This document shows, piece by piece, positions 44,255 through 55,599 of a DNA stretch of 64,000 nt. A model generated the notes under the pieces. That model ran no database searches and was not told the origin of the DNA. It worked only from the letters and a program-made list of their open reading frames with translations. The stretch lies in assembly GCF_024586455.1 (NCBI RefSeq), contig NW_026089624.1, positions 7,221,341 through 7,285,340 of the forward strand. Direction: 5' to 3'. This DNA is from Bactrocera neohumeralis. Lineage: Eukaryota > Arthropoda > Insecta > Diptera > Tephritidae. A program made the translations under genes and the position numbers. Positions within the stretch are counted from its first letter, which is position 1, and every line of letters starts with the position of its first letter.

Positions 44255-45621
44255 ATGTTAATTGCGAAAGCATTGGCTTTGAGAAGCCAAATAAATATCC
44301 TGCTCATCGACAATTCTTCAAGAGAACTATTGGAATGTCTTACTTCTCAGCACCATGCCTTGACAAAAGAGATAGCCGAGTTTAAGAAACAATATCTAAT
44401 CGTATTAGATTTAATAAAGGGCCTTGGGATGCCGATTAATTCATGTTGGACAAAAGTGTGTATATGTTCCTATTGATGCAAAAGTTTTCAATTATATATT
44501 ATTAATTCCAGCAACGTAAGAATCAGTTTTGGGAACACGATTGCCAACGAAACGGTTGTGCTTTTTTTAAAGAGAACTTTCGCATGAACCGAAGTTCCTT
44601 TGATAAATTATGTGACATCCTCCGCCCGTTACAAAAAATGGATACAAATTGCCGAAAAGCTATTCCTATCGAGAAAAGAGTGGCTATAACATTATTTGCT
44701 TTAGGGTCATCTGCAGAGTATCGTAGTATCGCCAACATGTTCGGTGTAGGAAAATCTACGGTTTGCGAAATTTTACTGGAATTTTGCACCGAAATCTGGA
44801 GATTACTGCAGCCATCCTGTTTTAAAATGTTGCCTTTAAACAGAGAAAATATAACCGAATTGGTGACTGGTTTCGAGGTAATTGGATTTCCACAATGCTT
44901 AGGAGCAATTGGTAATATTGGTTATAAAATCTTAAATTTGCGCTAATGTTCTAATAATTGTTTACAGACGGATGCCACATTGAGATTCATCCATCATCTG
45001 ACGAAGCTGTTGATTATTATAATTATAAAGGATGGTATTCCACCGTTTTAATGGCATTAGTTGATGCTAAGTAAAGTCCAAAAACTCAATATATGTACAT
45101 ATGTATAAGTACATAAGTAATGTTTACAATATATTTTCAGATACCGTTATACTTACATAAACGTAGGAAGTCCCGGGCGATGTAATGACTCTCAAATTTA
45201 TGAGACGTCATCACTTAAAAAAGAAATGGATAGTTGTTCTTTACTAAGCGAAATGTCTAGAGAAATTTCAGGCGTAAATGTGCCAGTATTCATTATTGGG
45301 GATTCAGCTTTTCGATTTAGCAAACAACTAATGAAACCGTATCCATTTAGCGTAAATCAAAATAATGGTGAGAAGGTATTCAACTACGCTCTTTCGAAAA
45401 CACGTAGAGTTGTCGAAAATGCTTTTGGACACCTCAAGGCCCGCTTTCGACGCATCGGAAAAGGAATTGACAACTCTGTACGGAATGCCAACTCCATAAT
45501 AAAAGCATGTTGCGTCCTTCACAATTTTTTAAATGATAACAACGACACGCTAAACGCTAAATGGTTACGCGCTTTGGAAGAGTTGGAGACTAGACGCCAG
45601 AATCCGTGTGATATTTCATAA
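44255..45621 (+). CDS. PIF/Harbinger transposase (HARBI1-like DDE nuclease), four coding exons, intact
   Basis: Exons 44255-44455, 44512-44911, 44968-45070 and 45141-45621; introns of 56, 56 and 70 bp all GT-AG; 1185 bp, 394 residues, phases consistent. Cuts and joins transposon DNA. Exon 2 has the HTH-like IEKRVAITLFALGSSAEYRS and IANMFGVGKSTVCEILLEF. The catalytic triad is complete: Asp in GAIDGCHIEI, its codon split by intron 2 (44911/44968-44969); Asp in GRCNDSQIYE (45187-45189); Glu in RRVVENAFGHLKARF (45415-45417). It ends with the usual ACCVLHNFL region. An in-frame TAG lies 12 bases before the ATG. A possible non-coding 5' intron runs from GTAAGT at 44180 to TTTTTAG at 44239. Start ATG chosen as the first in the open frame after that acceptor. 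Confidence 0.88.
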
Positions 45622-45832
45622 GCATCTGACGACCCAATTAATGGAGAAATGATTCGGACAGCACTTTGTACATATTTTGGTAAGTACATGTGCATATTTT
45701 ATCACAATATCTACATTTTACACAATTGCATATACATTAAATCAAAGATAAAGTTGTACACACCAAACAAAATTCAATTTTATTTTCCATATAAAAAATA
45801 ATACATAACAGAAAATACTTATATTCATTTTT

Positions 45833-46709
45833 TTATTTATTTAGAAATTGAAGCAATCTTTTATTTGTTTCTTTACTATCTTTTATAAATTGTTCCATCA
45901 TTTCTGTTTTTTTGTTATCATTTTCAACCATTTTTTTTGACAAGTCCCTTATTTCGTTGCTGATTTCAAGGGATTGCTGATTTGCTTTTTCGAGCTGCTT
46001 TTCTATGTGGTCAAATTTTTTTAAAATTATGGTTTGAAAATTATTCCTTTTTTTATTGATAGCATCACTCGGCTCGGGAGACGGTACTGGTACCGAAGAA
46101 GTATCGCTTGGCGACATCGGCATAGCTGAGGGCGATGGTAGGCAAACCGGTGATGACAATGGAGATGCAGCAACAAATGTAGAAGACGCAGCCGTTTCCA
46201 CCGAAATTTGGAGTGGTTCAGAGTTAGTAGAACCTTTTTAAAAATGTATATATGTATGTAAATATAAATAATAAATTGAATTAAAAAACAAATGTATCTT
46301 ACTTTGAAAACTTTCCTCCACTAAGTTCTCGGCATTGTAGCTGACGTACGGCAACAGTACGGCTCTCATTTTCTCGTAAAGTGGCCACTGCGAGGGAGAA
46401 CCGCCAGTTGACCCGACTGCTGTCTTCTCTTTCCTGTAAAACATGATATATATGTAAAAGCTTTATTTTTTCTTAATTTTATTTAATTACATACCTATAT
46501 CTCTGTGAAAGGTTGTGCATTTTCGACTTTATTTCACTCGCCGTGAAATGCACACCTTGTTGCTGCATCTCCATTGCCATTTCCTCCACTATATGGCTGT
46601 TCTTCTTGGGTCCGCGAAAAGCACTTACTTTGTTCCGCCACAATTCAATTAATAGGGCTTCTGCCCTATCACTCCAACAACTTCTTTTTTTGTACTTTTG
46701 TTTTTCCAT
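45833..46709 (-). CDS. Harbinger Myb/SANT-like DNA-binding partner, three exons, intact
   Basis: Minus-strand exons 46709-46495, 46433-46303 and 46233-45833; introns of 61 and 69 bp, GT-AG; 747 bp, 248 residues. Residues about 8-72 form a Myb/SANT trihelix-like domain (CWSDRAEALLIELWRNKVSA, SEIKSKMHNLSQRYR) as in the Myb-like proteins that pair with HARBI1-type nucleases, carry them to the nucleus and bind the transposon ends. Middle: WPLYEKMRAVLLPYV, then a Ser/Pro-rich linker. Residues about 165-248 are a charged coiled coil (KKFDHIEKQLEKANQQSLEI). Convergent with the transposase. Role is inferred from the family. Confidence 0.82.
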
Positions 46710-46984
46710 TTTCGAAATGATTTACTTGTCAGCTGTATTTTATATGGAATGTAAACAAATATCAAGTGACAATTTAGGGCCGGCAAAATATGTCTTCCAA
46801 AAAAATCGATTAAACTAGAGCAGGCACCGATTATAATGAGTGGAATGTAAGTTTTCAAGAAGTTTTCAGCGAAAACTGTGTTTTCGTTTGACAGATTTTA
46901 CATGGACGAAAACACAAGTTTTCGTGCGAAAACCAGTTTTTCCCACGAAAACATGTTTTCAATGTCGGTCCGAACATAGTATAA

Positions 46985-47595
46985 GAATATACCCCCAACG
47001 TTATATATGGGAATTTGAAATATTGTCAAAGCTAGAAGGGAAATAGTGACCGAGCACTGGTAGATATACACATATATCCGTATATATTGCAGAAAGCGAA
47101 AACTTTGACGCGCGATTTCTCGGTTTTCATTCTTACGATTTTTCTTAATTGGCAGACAGGATAGAAAAACCTAAACGTATGGAATTGGGGAAAAGTTTAT
47201 TATCTTAGGCATTAAATTATCTTATATTTAAACAAAAAAGCTAAGAAAAGTTAAGTTTAAACATACATATGTAAAATTTTGTTGGTCAGAAACCACTTCT
47301 TTCTTAAAATTTTTTAGAATTTAACACTTATTTTTTGAAATTTTTGTAGTTTAACCTGAACAAAGTTATTTACAAATATGAATCTCTTTGAATTTTTTGT
47401 TTCCGATAGAAATTGCGACCTGCATACTGCCCGCCGTCCGACAAAAGCACATGCGAGATGCATTGGACAATTGCTTCCCTAAGGAAAAAAATTTTCGGAT
47501 GATGTTTAAATATATAACTATAAGCCCTAGAAATTTCGCTTTAATCAATTATTTCTTTCCCTCCCAAAAAACAAATAGATTTTTTAAGCCTCTAA
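46985..47595. other. Spacer, nothing recognised
   Basis: AT-rich stretch with no domain-bearing frame; frames at 47366-47618 are not genes. Confidence 0.45.
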
Positions 47596-48015
47596 TACTA
47601 TGTTCGGACCGACATTGAAAACATTTTGAAAACACATTTGTATGTTGTGGAATCTAAGTCGTTCGGACCGACAATGTGTGTTTTCGATGAGTTTTTACTG
47701 ACAACAAACAATAGCGGCATTCTCTTGCTCTTGCAAGATTGCACGATGACACAAAATTCAAAAATCCTATACCGAAATAGGCAAGGCCAAGAGAGCACCC
47801 ATTGCAGAACATGGTGTTTGGTCTGACATATTTATAGCCATTGCAAATAATTTTCTGCGTGTGTTTGTTGTTGTGCCGTTGCACCAAGATTTCTGCAATT
47901 TCTACGCCGTGCAAGGTTTTGCAAGAGCAAGAGAATCCCCCTAATATGAGAATATCAAGCGACAGCTGTTTTTGTATATGGAATATAAACAAATATCAAG
48001 TGACAATTTAGTGTT
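47596..48015. mobile_element. Truncated, deleted relative of the Harbinger at 44091
   Basis: 47596-47685 repeats the left end of the 44091 element almost exactly (TACTATGTTCGGACCGACAT onwards, preceded by TAA), and 47964-48010 repeats 46727-46778 (TATGGAATRTAAACAAATAT). Everything between these parts is deleted, a MITE lies at the junction, and the right inverted end is missing. It cannot move on its own. Confidence 0.75.
47712..47943. repeat. MITE, CTCTTGCTCTTGCAA family
   Basis: About 230 bp with inverted ends ATTCTCTTGCTCTTGCAA and TTGCAAGAGCAAGAGAAT. Related to 8425-8600. Flanks could give a TA duplication (TAGCGG / CCCCTA) but this is not certain. Non-coding. Confidence 0.7.
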
Positions 48016-48194
48016 TTATTCTTATGTTTTCTCCTATAGAAATAAAGATAAATTAATCGATAAATCGAAGTCGAATGCTATTTTTTATAAATATATAAAC
48101 TATTTTTGATAGTTTGATTTCGGTTTTGATATTTTATATTATGAAAAATTGTAATTGATAAGTTAGATGTGTACAAAACTACATATGCGTATTG

Positions 48195-48818
48195 AAAGTG
48201 TAAACACAATGGCTACGACAGACTGCAAACTACATCTGTCAAATATTAAAATACACACGTTCTTATGGGCAGTGTTATTTTGACAGCTGCACGACTACAC
48301 GACTGCAGGCCGACAGTTGTCGTTCTCGCTAACTTCAATTTGCTCCTATTTTTGCCAACGACAGTAGGACGACAGTAGAGTTGACAGTAGAATGGAAGAT
48401 AGAAAGAGGAGGTAGAGTGGTGATGCCACTAATATGTAAAATGTAAAATTATTCACAGCTCTAACAAACTTGACGTTATTTTACAAATAAAAGCATAAAA
48501 TAGCTATATTATAGCTCTATTATATCATTTGTAATAACAAGTGATAATTTAAAGCAAAAATATTTACCTATTTACTTATTTTTTGCATAAAAAATTTCAC
48601 TTTGAACAAAATATTAAAATTTCATTGAAGTGAAAGGTATTAGTATGGCCACAACGAAATTGTGTACATGCAAAATGGACAACTGCGTTGTTTTGTGTAC
48701 ATGCCGGCCATTGTGTTGTTGTTGCTTCTCAAAATGTACATATAGTAAGATGAACAACGACGTTTTCAGTTCACTGTCGTGCCGCTGCAGTCTGTCGTAG
48801 CCATTGTGTTTACACTTT
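48195..48818. repeat. MITE, CGACAGACTGCA family, copy 2
   Basis: 624 bp. Ends AAAGTGTAAACACAATGGCT... and its inverse match for more than 30 bp. Related to 30200-30758. Flanks TTGAA and TTGAG may be a 5-bp duplication. An insertion-free relative of the flanks exists at 53698-53870. Confidence 0.82.
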
Positions 48819-48907
48819 GAGTAATAGCAACATTGTTCAAATGTAAACAACCGCCATTAAAACACACATCAAATCAAAAATTTATTCGACAATTCAAAAA
48901 AGATAAG

Positions 48908-49873
48908 ATGTGTGCGAAAATTACAAGGGAAGATGAAAAACGAATAGCTCTAATTGAAGCTAAAAATGAGTTTTAAAACAAAAGTAGTCCATACTACAAG
49001 CTGTAATCCTGAAAAGATGCTTTGTGGCAGGAAATTGGGAAAGAAATGAATGCAGATGGTAAGCTGTTTTGTTATTTACAATTGTTTATATTGTTAATAA
49101 TAAACAATTATGATTATAGAGGATAAATGTGCCGCCGTAGACGGCTAGCACTTTCGGATCGATACGGGAGGAAAGTGCAAAAGGCTAACGCCCCTCAGGC
49201 AGCGGATTAGAATTTTTAAGCAGTGGCATTTGTTCGATTCGATGAAGTTTTTGAAGCTACACATTTTACCACGACCGTGAGTTTTAGTATATTATTAAAT
49301 ATACATATTTAGTTAAATTTGTAATAAAAAATTAAATTTACAGGGCTAGATTTTCGCAAAATATTTATGAAACCGTAACTCCAGTGCTACCTGCTGTCGC
49401 TGTTCAGGCCGAATCGCAATCGCAATCACCAGCTGACGCAGTTCAATTGCTGTCACAAGGCCATGCGCACGGGGTGCAAGTGCCATCACTATTATGGTCC
49501 TTGTCACCATTACGCCCTATCTCGGTATCGTTGCTTCCACCATCGCCTCGATAAACCGTCACCAACTCCCTCCACGTCAACCTCGCTGCCTTCACCGTCC
49601 TGCTCTACGCAAGTGACCACCCAAAAGGGTAGAAAACGAGGGTCATTCACTAGTGAGGTTGACCAAAATATAATGGAAGTAATTGAGGAAAACAGATGGT
49701 CATCCATCCAGGAAACCCAACAACAACCAACCGCAAACCCGGCTATACAGGCCATCAGTAATTTGGTGGTTTCTATGTTAAATAAAATGAGTGAAGAGAA
49801 GCAAACCAGATTAATTCAAAAAATTATGCAAGCTGCATTTGAAGTGCAACAGGAGCCGCAGTATAGTTTATAA
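48908..49873 (+). pseudogene. MADF-domain partner protein of a Harbinger-type element (dead)
   Basis: From ATG 48908: MCAKITREDEKRIALIEA, SSPYYKL, DALWQEIGKEMNADG, donor GTAAGC at 49060, second piece from about 49121 with WHLFDSMKFLKLHILPRP (about 49225-49278), donor GTGAG at 49278, third piece from about 49344. This is a MADF domain, with stops (TAA 48976) and shifts. The 3' part ends with PAIQAISNLVVSMLNKMSEE and a polar C-terminus to the stop at 49871-49873. The convergent nuclease remnant at 50040-50565 suggests one old two-gene element. Confidence 0.6.
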
Positions 49874-50039
49874 ATAGATATTTATATAAAATTAGATTTA
49901 ATACAGTTATGAATTTGTTATTTTTAAATTATTAATTTAGTTGTATTTGTTTTGATTTTTGAAAAAATTAAATTCATGAAGTTAAAAAAATTAGTAATTA
50001 TTTCTAATAAGGTTAAACATATGGTCCTCCTGTGATAAG

Positions 50040-50565
50040 GTCTAAATTGTTCTGGAATGGTAAAGATCCTTCATTGATAAAATACCTCTACGCCCCGAAG
50101 TTCGCATTGGTCGTAAAGAGTTATTATCATTTTCGCGACGCCAATCACCGACATGAACAATGTTATCCCCTTCCGCTCAAGTATGTAGTTGTATATAGTT
50201 ATACGGACAATACCAGCGATTGTGATCGTTCAACATTTTAAAATTATGTAAGGCTATGCAAGCGAACACAATTTTCTGGATTACATTCAATCGTTGTTCT
50301 TAAAATTCTCCATCAAAAGGTTCCGGTGACACGTTAGACAATGGCACAGGTGGTGGCAAAGTGTTTAGTATTAATGCATGACCAAATGGGGTAAGTTGAA
50401 AGACTCTGTATAAATAATAATAGAAATGCACTATACTCGAATGTTACACAATTTTATAGACAGTACCTCCGTCACTTTGACTTCCATAGCTGCCAATACT
50501 AACTGTTGCGAACGTATGTATATTTCGCATCACATACAGCCATCAAAACGATGCTAAAGAATTTT
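50040..50565 (-). pseudogene. PIF/Harbinger nuclease fragment
   Basis: On the minus strand: FSIVLMAVCDAKYTYVR and YWQLWKSK/YGSQSDGGTV (50475-50560), a gap that looks like an intron (50405-50460), then FGHALILNTLPPPVPLSNV (about 50315-50385). Nucleases of this superfamily have the equivalent LLAVCDAKYKF..GSYGSESDGGVF. The second catalytic Asp (SDGG) is visible in one frame. Neither N- nor C-terminus is recognisable. Confidence 0.6.
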
Positions 50566-50789
50566 TTATAATTGTAAAACATCGAATTGGAATTGGGCGG
50601 GCACTTAAGGGGTCAGTAGGACAGTCTTTTTTCAATTTTTTTTTTTGCATTCTCTGTTCCCTTATGCCCTTAGAATTAATGTAGAGACCCACTTTATCAT
50701 TAGAAAGTTTCGAGAAAGACCCAAAAATAATAATACCGCTCGACGTTCGGAGTGCTCGGAGTGCACACCTCAAACTTTAAACGCGTTTT

Positions 50790-51240
50790 TCTCAAATCAC
50801 ACTTTTTTAAACTGGCGGAAATAATTCCGGTCAAACTACTCAACCGATTTGCTTAATTTTTTTTTAATGTTCACAAAACGCCTGGCTATCGTTCCTACAA
50901 GATTCATAATTTATATAATTTGTTGACAATGTTATGACAAAATTTATGTAAAACAACATGGGGAAAAATTAAAAAAAAAAACGTTAATTACTTTTTGATT
51001 TATCAAACTTTTTTCATTATTCTAGTAGGAACGATAGCCATTCACGTACTTTTTAAGAATAAATTGGGTTTCTGTGTTTCAGATGATCCAAACATGAGGA
51101 ATCATGTCCGCCAGTGAAAAAACGCATCTCATTCACCCACCCATTTCCCCGTCAGATGTCATCAAAAAATTCCGAAAAAAAATGTTTATACACTCCACTA
51201 TATACTTCATGATATGAAAAAAAGTTCTATTGTACGAGAA
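50790..51240 (+). repeat. Unclassified dispersed repeat, copy 2
   Basis: Same family as 1990-2490; this copy extends further left (GCACTCCGAGCACTCCGAAC on the minus strand, to about 50640). No coding sequence. Confidence 0.7.
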
Positions 51241-51249
51241 TATACGAGA

Positions 51250-51640
51250 ATGATTATTTGACAGACTGCAACTCTTTAGTTGTTGTCAAATAAATAGATT
51301 TGAACAATAAGTTTAATATTGAATTAAAACTATTTTTGCACTATACGAGTATAATATAAAAAAAATGTGTACAAACGATTTAATGAAGTGTTAGTGAAAA
51401 TTAAAATGAAAAATATAAGTGTAGAATTAATTTTAAATCCAAAAAATACGTAATTAAATTAGTAGTAATTTTCAACTTTAAGCGCAAATATCTCGAAAAC
51501 TATTGGTTTCCTGTGACTTTAACATATTCTTGATCTGGAGAACCTCCTCTATCCGACCAAACCCATTCATTTCCGAAATCTTGGGACTGTTTTCTAAAGT
51601 TTTCCCCAAATAGCTAAAAATTATAAGAAAAGTACATATA
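51250..51640 (+). repeat. Single arm of the foldback-like family
   Basis: Matches the arm at 7630-7960 in the same orientation: TTTAGTTGTTGTCAAATAAATAG, GTGTACAAACGA, GTAATTTTCAACTTTA, ACCTCCTCTATCCGACCA and CCGAAATCTTGGGA. No minisatellite next to it. Confidence 0.75.
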
Positions 51641-52136
51641 TACATACATATGTATTAGACTGTACCAAATAAATAATTTTTTTTTTCGGTCCCATATCAA
51701 AATTTCGTTGAGAGTCACGAAGAAAAGATTGTGTCAAAATTTGAGCCTTTTATCTTCATTTTTGAGTTAGCGCTCGTAAAAATAAGAATTTTCGTCAAAA
51801 AATGTTTTTTTTTCATTCATTTTTTTGGTTATAGATAATTTAAAATACCAAATATAAAAAAACCCTTGGTATGGTTTTGTAGGAAATTAAATTCTCTACA
51901 AAAGTGATCCTTTCTCGAATTTATAGAATCAACACCGTTCTTTTTATTGCTCATTCAATTACAATTTGTTCTGTGATTTTTATTTGCAATTATTGATAAA
52001 CACTTATTAAACTTATTTCCAACGAAAAAAACAAACTAAATCAATTTTTCTAGGAATGTTTATGATCTAAACAAGTAGTTTTTACACTACATGTATCACT
52101 CGTCACGTAAATAGCTGTTCGAATTATGACATACGT
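51641..52136. other. AT-rich stretch, nothing recognised
   Basis: ATACATACATATGTAT run near 51638; otherwise no signal. Confidence 0.4.
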
Positions 52137-52296
52137 CAGGGATGTGCACATTTTTAGCCCGCCAAGTTAGAAAAGTGCGCACGAGGGCTAGATGAGGGGA
52201 ATATCAGTTTACGGAGGGAAGGGCATAAAAAGTTGCGAAAAAAATTAATTATATTTCTACGTACCTCAACGTTCATCGCAGAATGGTTGCGGAAAT

Positions 52297-52895
52297 CAGA
52301 GATAAAGAGATGTCCAACTCCTCTCTCACTGGAAGTGAGAGAACAATTGCTAAACGTCAAACCCACCTAAACTTTGACAGTTGACTGGATTGGGAAGGTT
52401 TTGACGTTTAGCAATTGGAAACGAGCGATGGCCAGATTGAAATCTTACCAAAAAAATATGTAAACAGAGGGATTTGTTGCATCGTTCAAGACCTCTTATA
52501 AAAAATGTAAAGCAATGAAAATTAAATAAATTTGTGAAATTTAAAGGTATCTGATGAAGCGTTTTGTAATTTGAAGCATCATAGTATTGTTTTCAATGGA
52601 AAATGATTAAAAACATTTAATGATTGAGAGCTAACAAGCTTAAATCCTTTTATTGGGTATTGAGAGGTCAAAAGTCAGTTATTATAATATACTTTAATAA
52701 GATTTAAATAGTTTCTCCATATAATAAATAACCACTATATAGTAATTTTTATTCATACTAAATGTTGGGTGTTGGGTTGATAAATGCCCAAAAATTGTTA
52801 TTTTGTTTGATCTGGCCATAATGGAAAATGTTATAAAAAACGCTTATTTTGAGGCGCTCTCACATAGGAATAAGTTGGGTATCCCATTATCATTG
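52297..52895. repeat. hAT-type MITE, copy 2
   Basis: 599 bp, reverse orientation to 42409-43000, similar throughout (GAGAGAACAATTGCTAAACG, GAAACGAGCGATGGCCAGAT, AACGCTTATTTTGAGGCGCT). Flanks GCGGAAAT (52289-52296) and GCGGCAAT (52896-52903), one mismatch in eight. Its ends have more changes than copy 1, so it is probably older. Confidence 0.88.
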
Positions 52896-52903
52896 GCGGC
52901 AAT

Positions 52904-54372
52904 ACTGACATTGTATACAAATTAAACAGACGATGTTTACTTCATATCGGAATTGTACAGTTGTGTGAACAAAAAGAGGTAAAAATAATTTGCAGGTTTT
53001 AGAGTTTCTCATTAATATTTGCTTTTATTTACCTTTGCGTTGTGGGAAATTGTAATCACTGGTAGGAAAAAATTATATGAGTTATACTTGTATCTAAAAA
53101 CAATTCTATTTATTAAGAAAATAGCACATTTTAAAATTTCACAAAACCTTATGGTTGTTCCTATTTTGTTCACACCACTGTACATGTGATAGAATTGTTA
53201 ATGGTGGTGAAGCCAGTTGTAAGAATTCATTTTAGCTACAATTGGAAAAACTTTTCTCAAGTTGTGGGCTTTTATACGTACATATGCGAGGCAGTTTTAT
53301 ATATCTGCATATATAAAAAAGAAAAGATACTTGTGCCCATAATATATATTTTGTTTAAACATATTGCAGTTCCATTTAATGAAAATGCTCATGTAAATAT
53401 ATTACTTGTGATATTTTCAGTTTGATTGTTTTACCAAAATATTCAAAGAATTGTGGTTTTTTTCTATAATTGTTTTGTTAAATTTTAAAGATCTAAGTTA
53501 CCTCTGGAAATGTATTAAAATAATAATTCGCGCTATAGAAAGGGAACATATATTTTCAAAAAAAATTAGAAATCATCAAGTAGAAATATATTTGCGCGGT
53601 ATGGCATTATTAATTGAGAGTGGCTAATCACACAAATAGAATACATACAGCTTCTCCCTTCGCTACGAGCGGCAAACGTTTTGTTCTCGTCTTCATTCGA
53701 ACAATGTTGTCATTACTCAATAAGCATATGATGTTTTGTACACATCTAACTTTTCAATTTTAATTTTTCATAATGTAAAATATCAAAACTGAAATCAAAC
53801 TATTAAATATAGTTAATATATTTATAAATAATAGCCTTCGACTCTGATTTTGAGTTAGTTTCAGAAAATTTCAAACATATCGAAGACATTTTTTATAATT
53901 ACTAGAGTATATGGAGATTGGCAACCCTGCGTTGTGAGAGAGCAATTTGCTGATTCGTTTCTACGGGGAAAACCCCAAATAGTTGGAAATTCTACAGTAA
54001 GCGGGAGGTAGAAGCGGTGTTGGCTAATCATTTACATTGCGCTCCCATAAGATTCATTTGGGCATAGGTGTTGGAAGAAACAGTGGTTCATAAACTGAAG
54101 TTATTATTGAAATTACTTTTTATAAGGAAGTTTTAAAATAATGCTTGCAGCTACAGCAAATGAGATTAAACCAAACATAGAATTTATTACTTCAAATAAA
54201 CTAAATTAAATGCTGTTACAAAGACGTATTAAAAAAATGATTACTAAAATAAAATATTTATTATGCTTTTTGTTATTTGTCTTACATTTTATAAATTTAT
54301 AGTAGTTGAAAAGAAACTTAATATTGATAGGCAATTTTACAGTTATTACCCACAGTGCAACTTCCCATACGG
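52904..54372. other. No recognised gene; includes an unoccupied relative of the 48195 insertion site
   Basis: 53698-53870, read on the minus strand, matches the flanks of the MITE at 48195-48818 (CGAATGCTATTTTTTATAAA-type block, GTTAGATGTGTACAAAAC, then directly TTGAGTAATGACAACATTGTT). Frames at 53186-53425 and 54206-54490 have no domain. Confidence 0.55.
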
Positions 54373-55089
54373 GGCATCTCGACAGGATAGAATTTATAGA
54401 ATACAACTGTCAAACGTATTGCTATTGCCATTGCCAAATCTGTATGTGGGCATTTGCTATCATAATATAATCATTTGCGCAAAGGTGTAGGGTAGGTAGG
54501 TTCGAGGTGATGTAGCGCATGCTTTGAGCTCTTGAAAAATTTATTTTATCATTTGCGAAATACCGTCGGGTAGGTAGCTGATGTAGCGAACGTTTTGAGC
54601 TCTTGAACTTCTTAAATCTTTTATGTGGAAAATAAAAAAGGATAAAGATCCTTTTTTTCACAAATATATTTCTGGGAAAAATTAAGAAGTCATATTTTTG
54701 GACTACGATGCAATAATTGCAGCATAACTATTATATACCAATTCAAATAATAAATTTAAAATGAGCAATAATATTTTTATTTATGCTTGTATATATATTT
54801 TAGACTTCGCTCATTCCCAACCCAATTTGCATACTTTTTCTGTAAATTAACAATATTAAACTAAATATTAATTTTTTGAAAAAATGTTATTTTGAAAATG
54901 TACTTTATTTTTATAATATAACACAACCGTCTTAATACTCGCTCTTCTAATTTTCATATTACCGAAATGAAAATGCCGTCGGCATATGTGCAAATACTAA
55001 TTAGTTTGCCATATATTGTAAGCTATGGCGCGGGTGTTAAGGCCAGCAATACAGGTAGTATTCAATAAATTCTATCCTGTCGAGATGCC
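54373..55089. repeat. Short TIR element
   Basis: About 717 bp; GGCATCTCGACAGGATAGAA at the left recurs inverted at the right end (TTCTATCCTGTCGAGATGCC, 55070-55089), about 31 bp with one change. Inside are two copies of GGGTAGGTAG..GATGTAGCG..TTTTGAGCTCTTGAA (54488-54537, 54568-54607). No protein, no clear target duplication. Confidence 0.65.
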
Positions 55090-55599
55090 GTGATATATGC
55101 GCGCGTTCTCATTTGTAAACATGGTGTGCTCTCATTTGTAAATATGGAGTGGTAAAATACGTTGCTCTCACTTCCCTCTTCATCACGGTAGAGAAGGAGT
55201 AAGGTCACTATCTGCTGATGTTATGTAAACAAAGGCACGGCTGAGTGGTGCCACTGTAGAAACGTCCAGGGGAGTCCGGGGTTGAGTTTCTATTGGTATC
55301 CAAGATGGCCGACTTTTAACCGGAAAATGGTTGCATTGTGTAATTTTCTTAAAATTTATGGAAAAGTTGTCCCAAAAATATTGGTTTTATATAAAACTTT
55401 AATGTATTTTCAAAAGAAAATCCATTTATTTTAACATATATTCTTAAAGATGAGAACAATATGAGCAAATACATGAAAAATTAAGTTTTTTATTTATGCC
55501 TCTTTTTAACTTACCACAAGTTAATAAATGTTCACCACAGAAAAATGTTACGAACAAATAAGCAACCATGCCGAATAGTGGGGTTCAGATTATGCTCAT
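55090..55599. other. No recognised gene
   Basis: Contains GGTATCCAAGATGGCCGAC near 55300 but no recognisable coding sequence. Confidence 0.4.

Larger units (their letters stand above)
44091..46981. mobile_element. PIF/Harbinger transposon, apparently intact, two convergent genes
   Basis: 2891 bp, flanked by TAA (44088-44090 and 46982-46984). The outer 29 bp are identical inverted repeats beginning TACTATGTTCGGACCGACAT. A second TTCGGACCGAC copy lies inside the left end (44155-44165), a likely binding site. It holds a plus-strand transposase (44255-45621, four coding exons) and a minus-strand Myb/SANT protein (45833-46709, three exons), which end 211 bp apart. Both read through without stop or shift when the GT-AG introns are removed. 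This is the complete gene set of the superfamily. Confidence 0.93.

Noticed and set aside
49463..49873. Independent 136-codon gene
   Set aside because: It is the last part of the MADF-type pseudogene read from an internal ATG; the N-terminal part before it is frameshifted.
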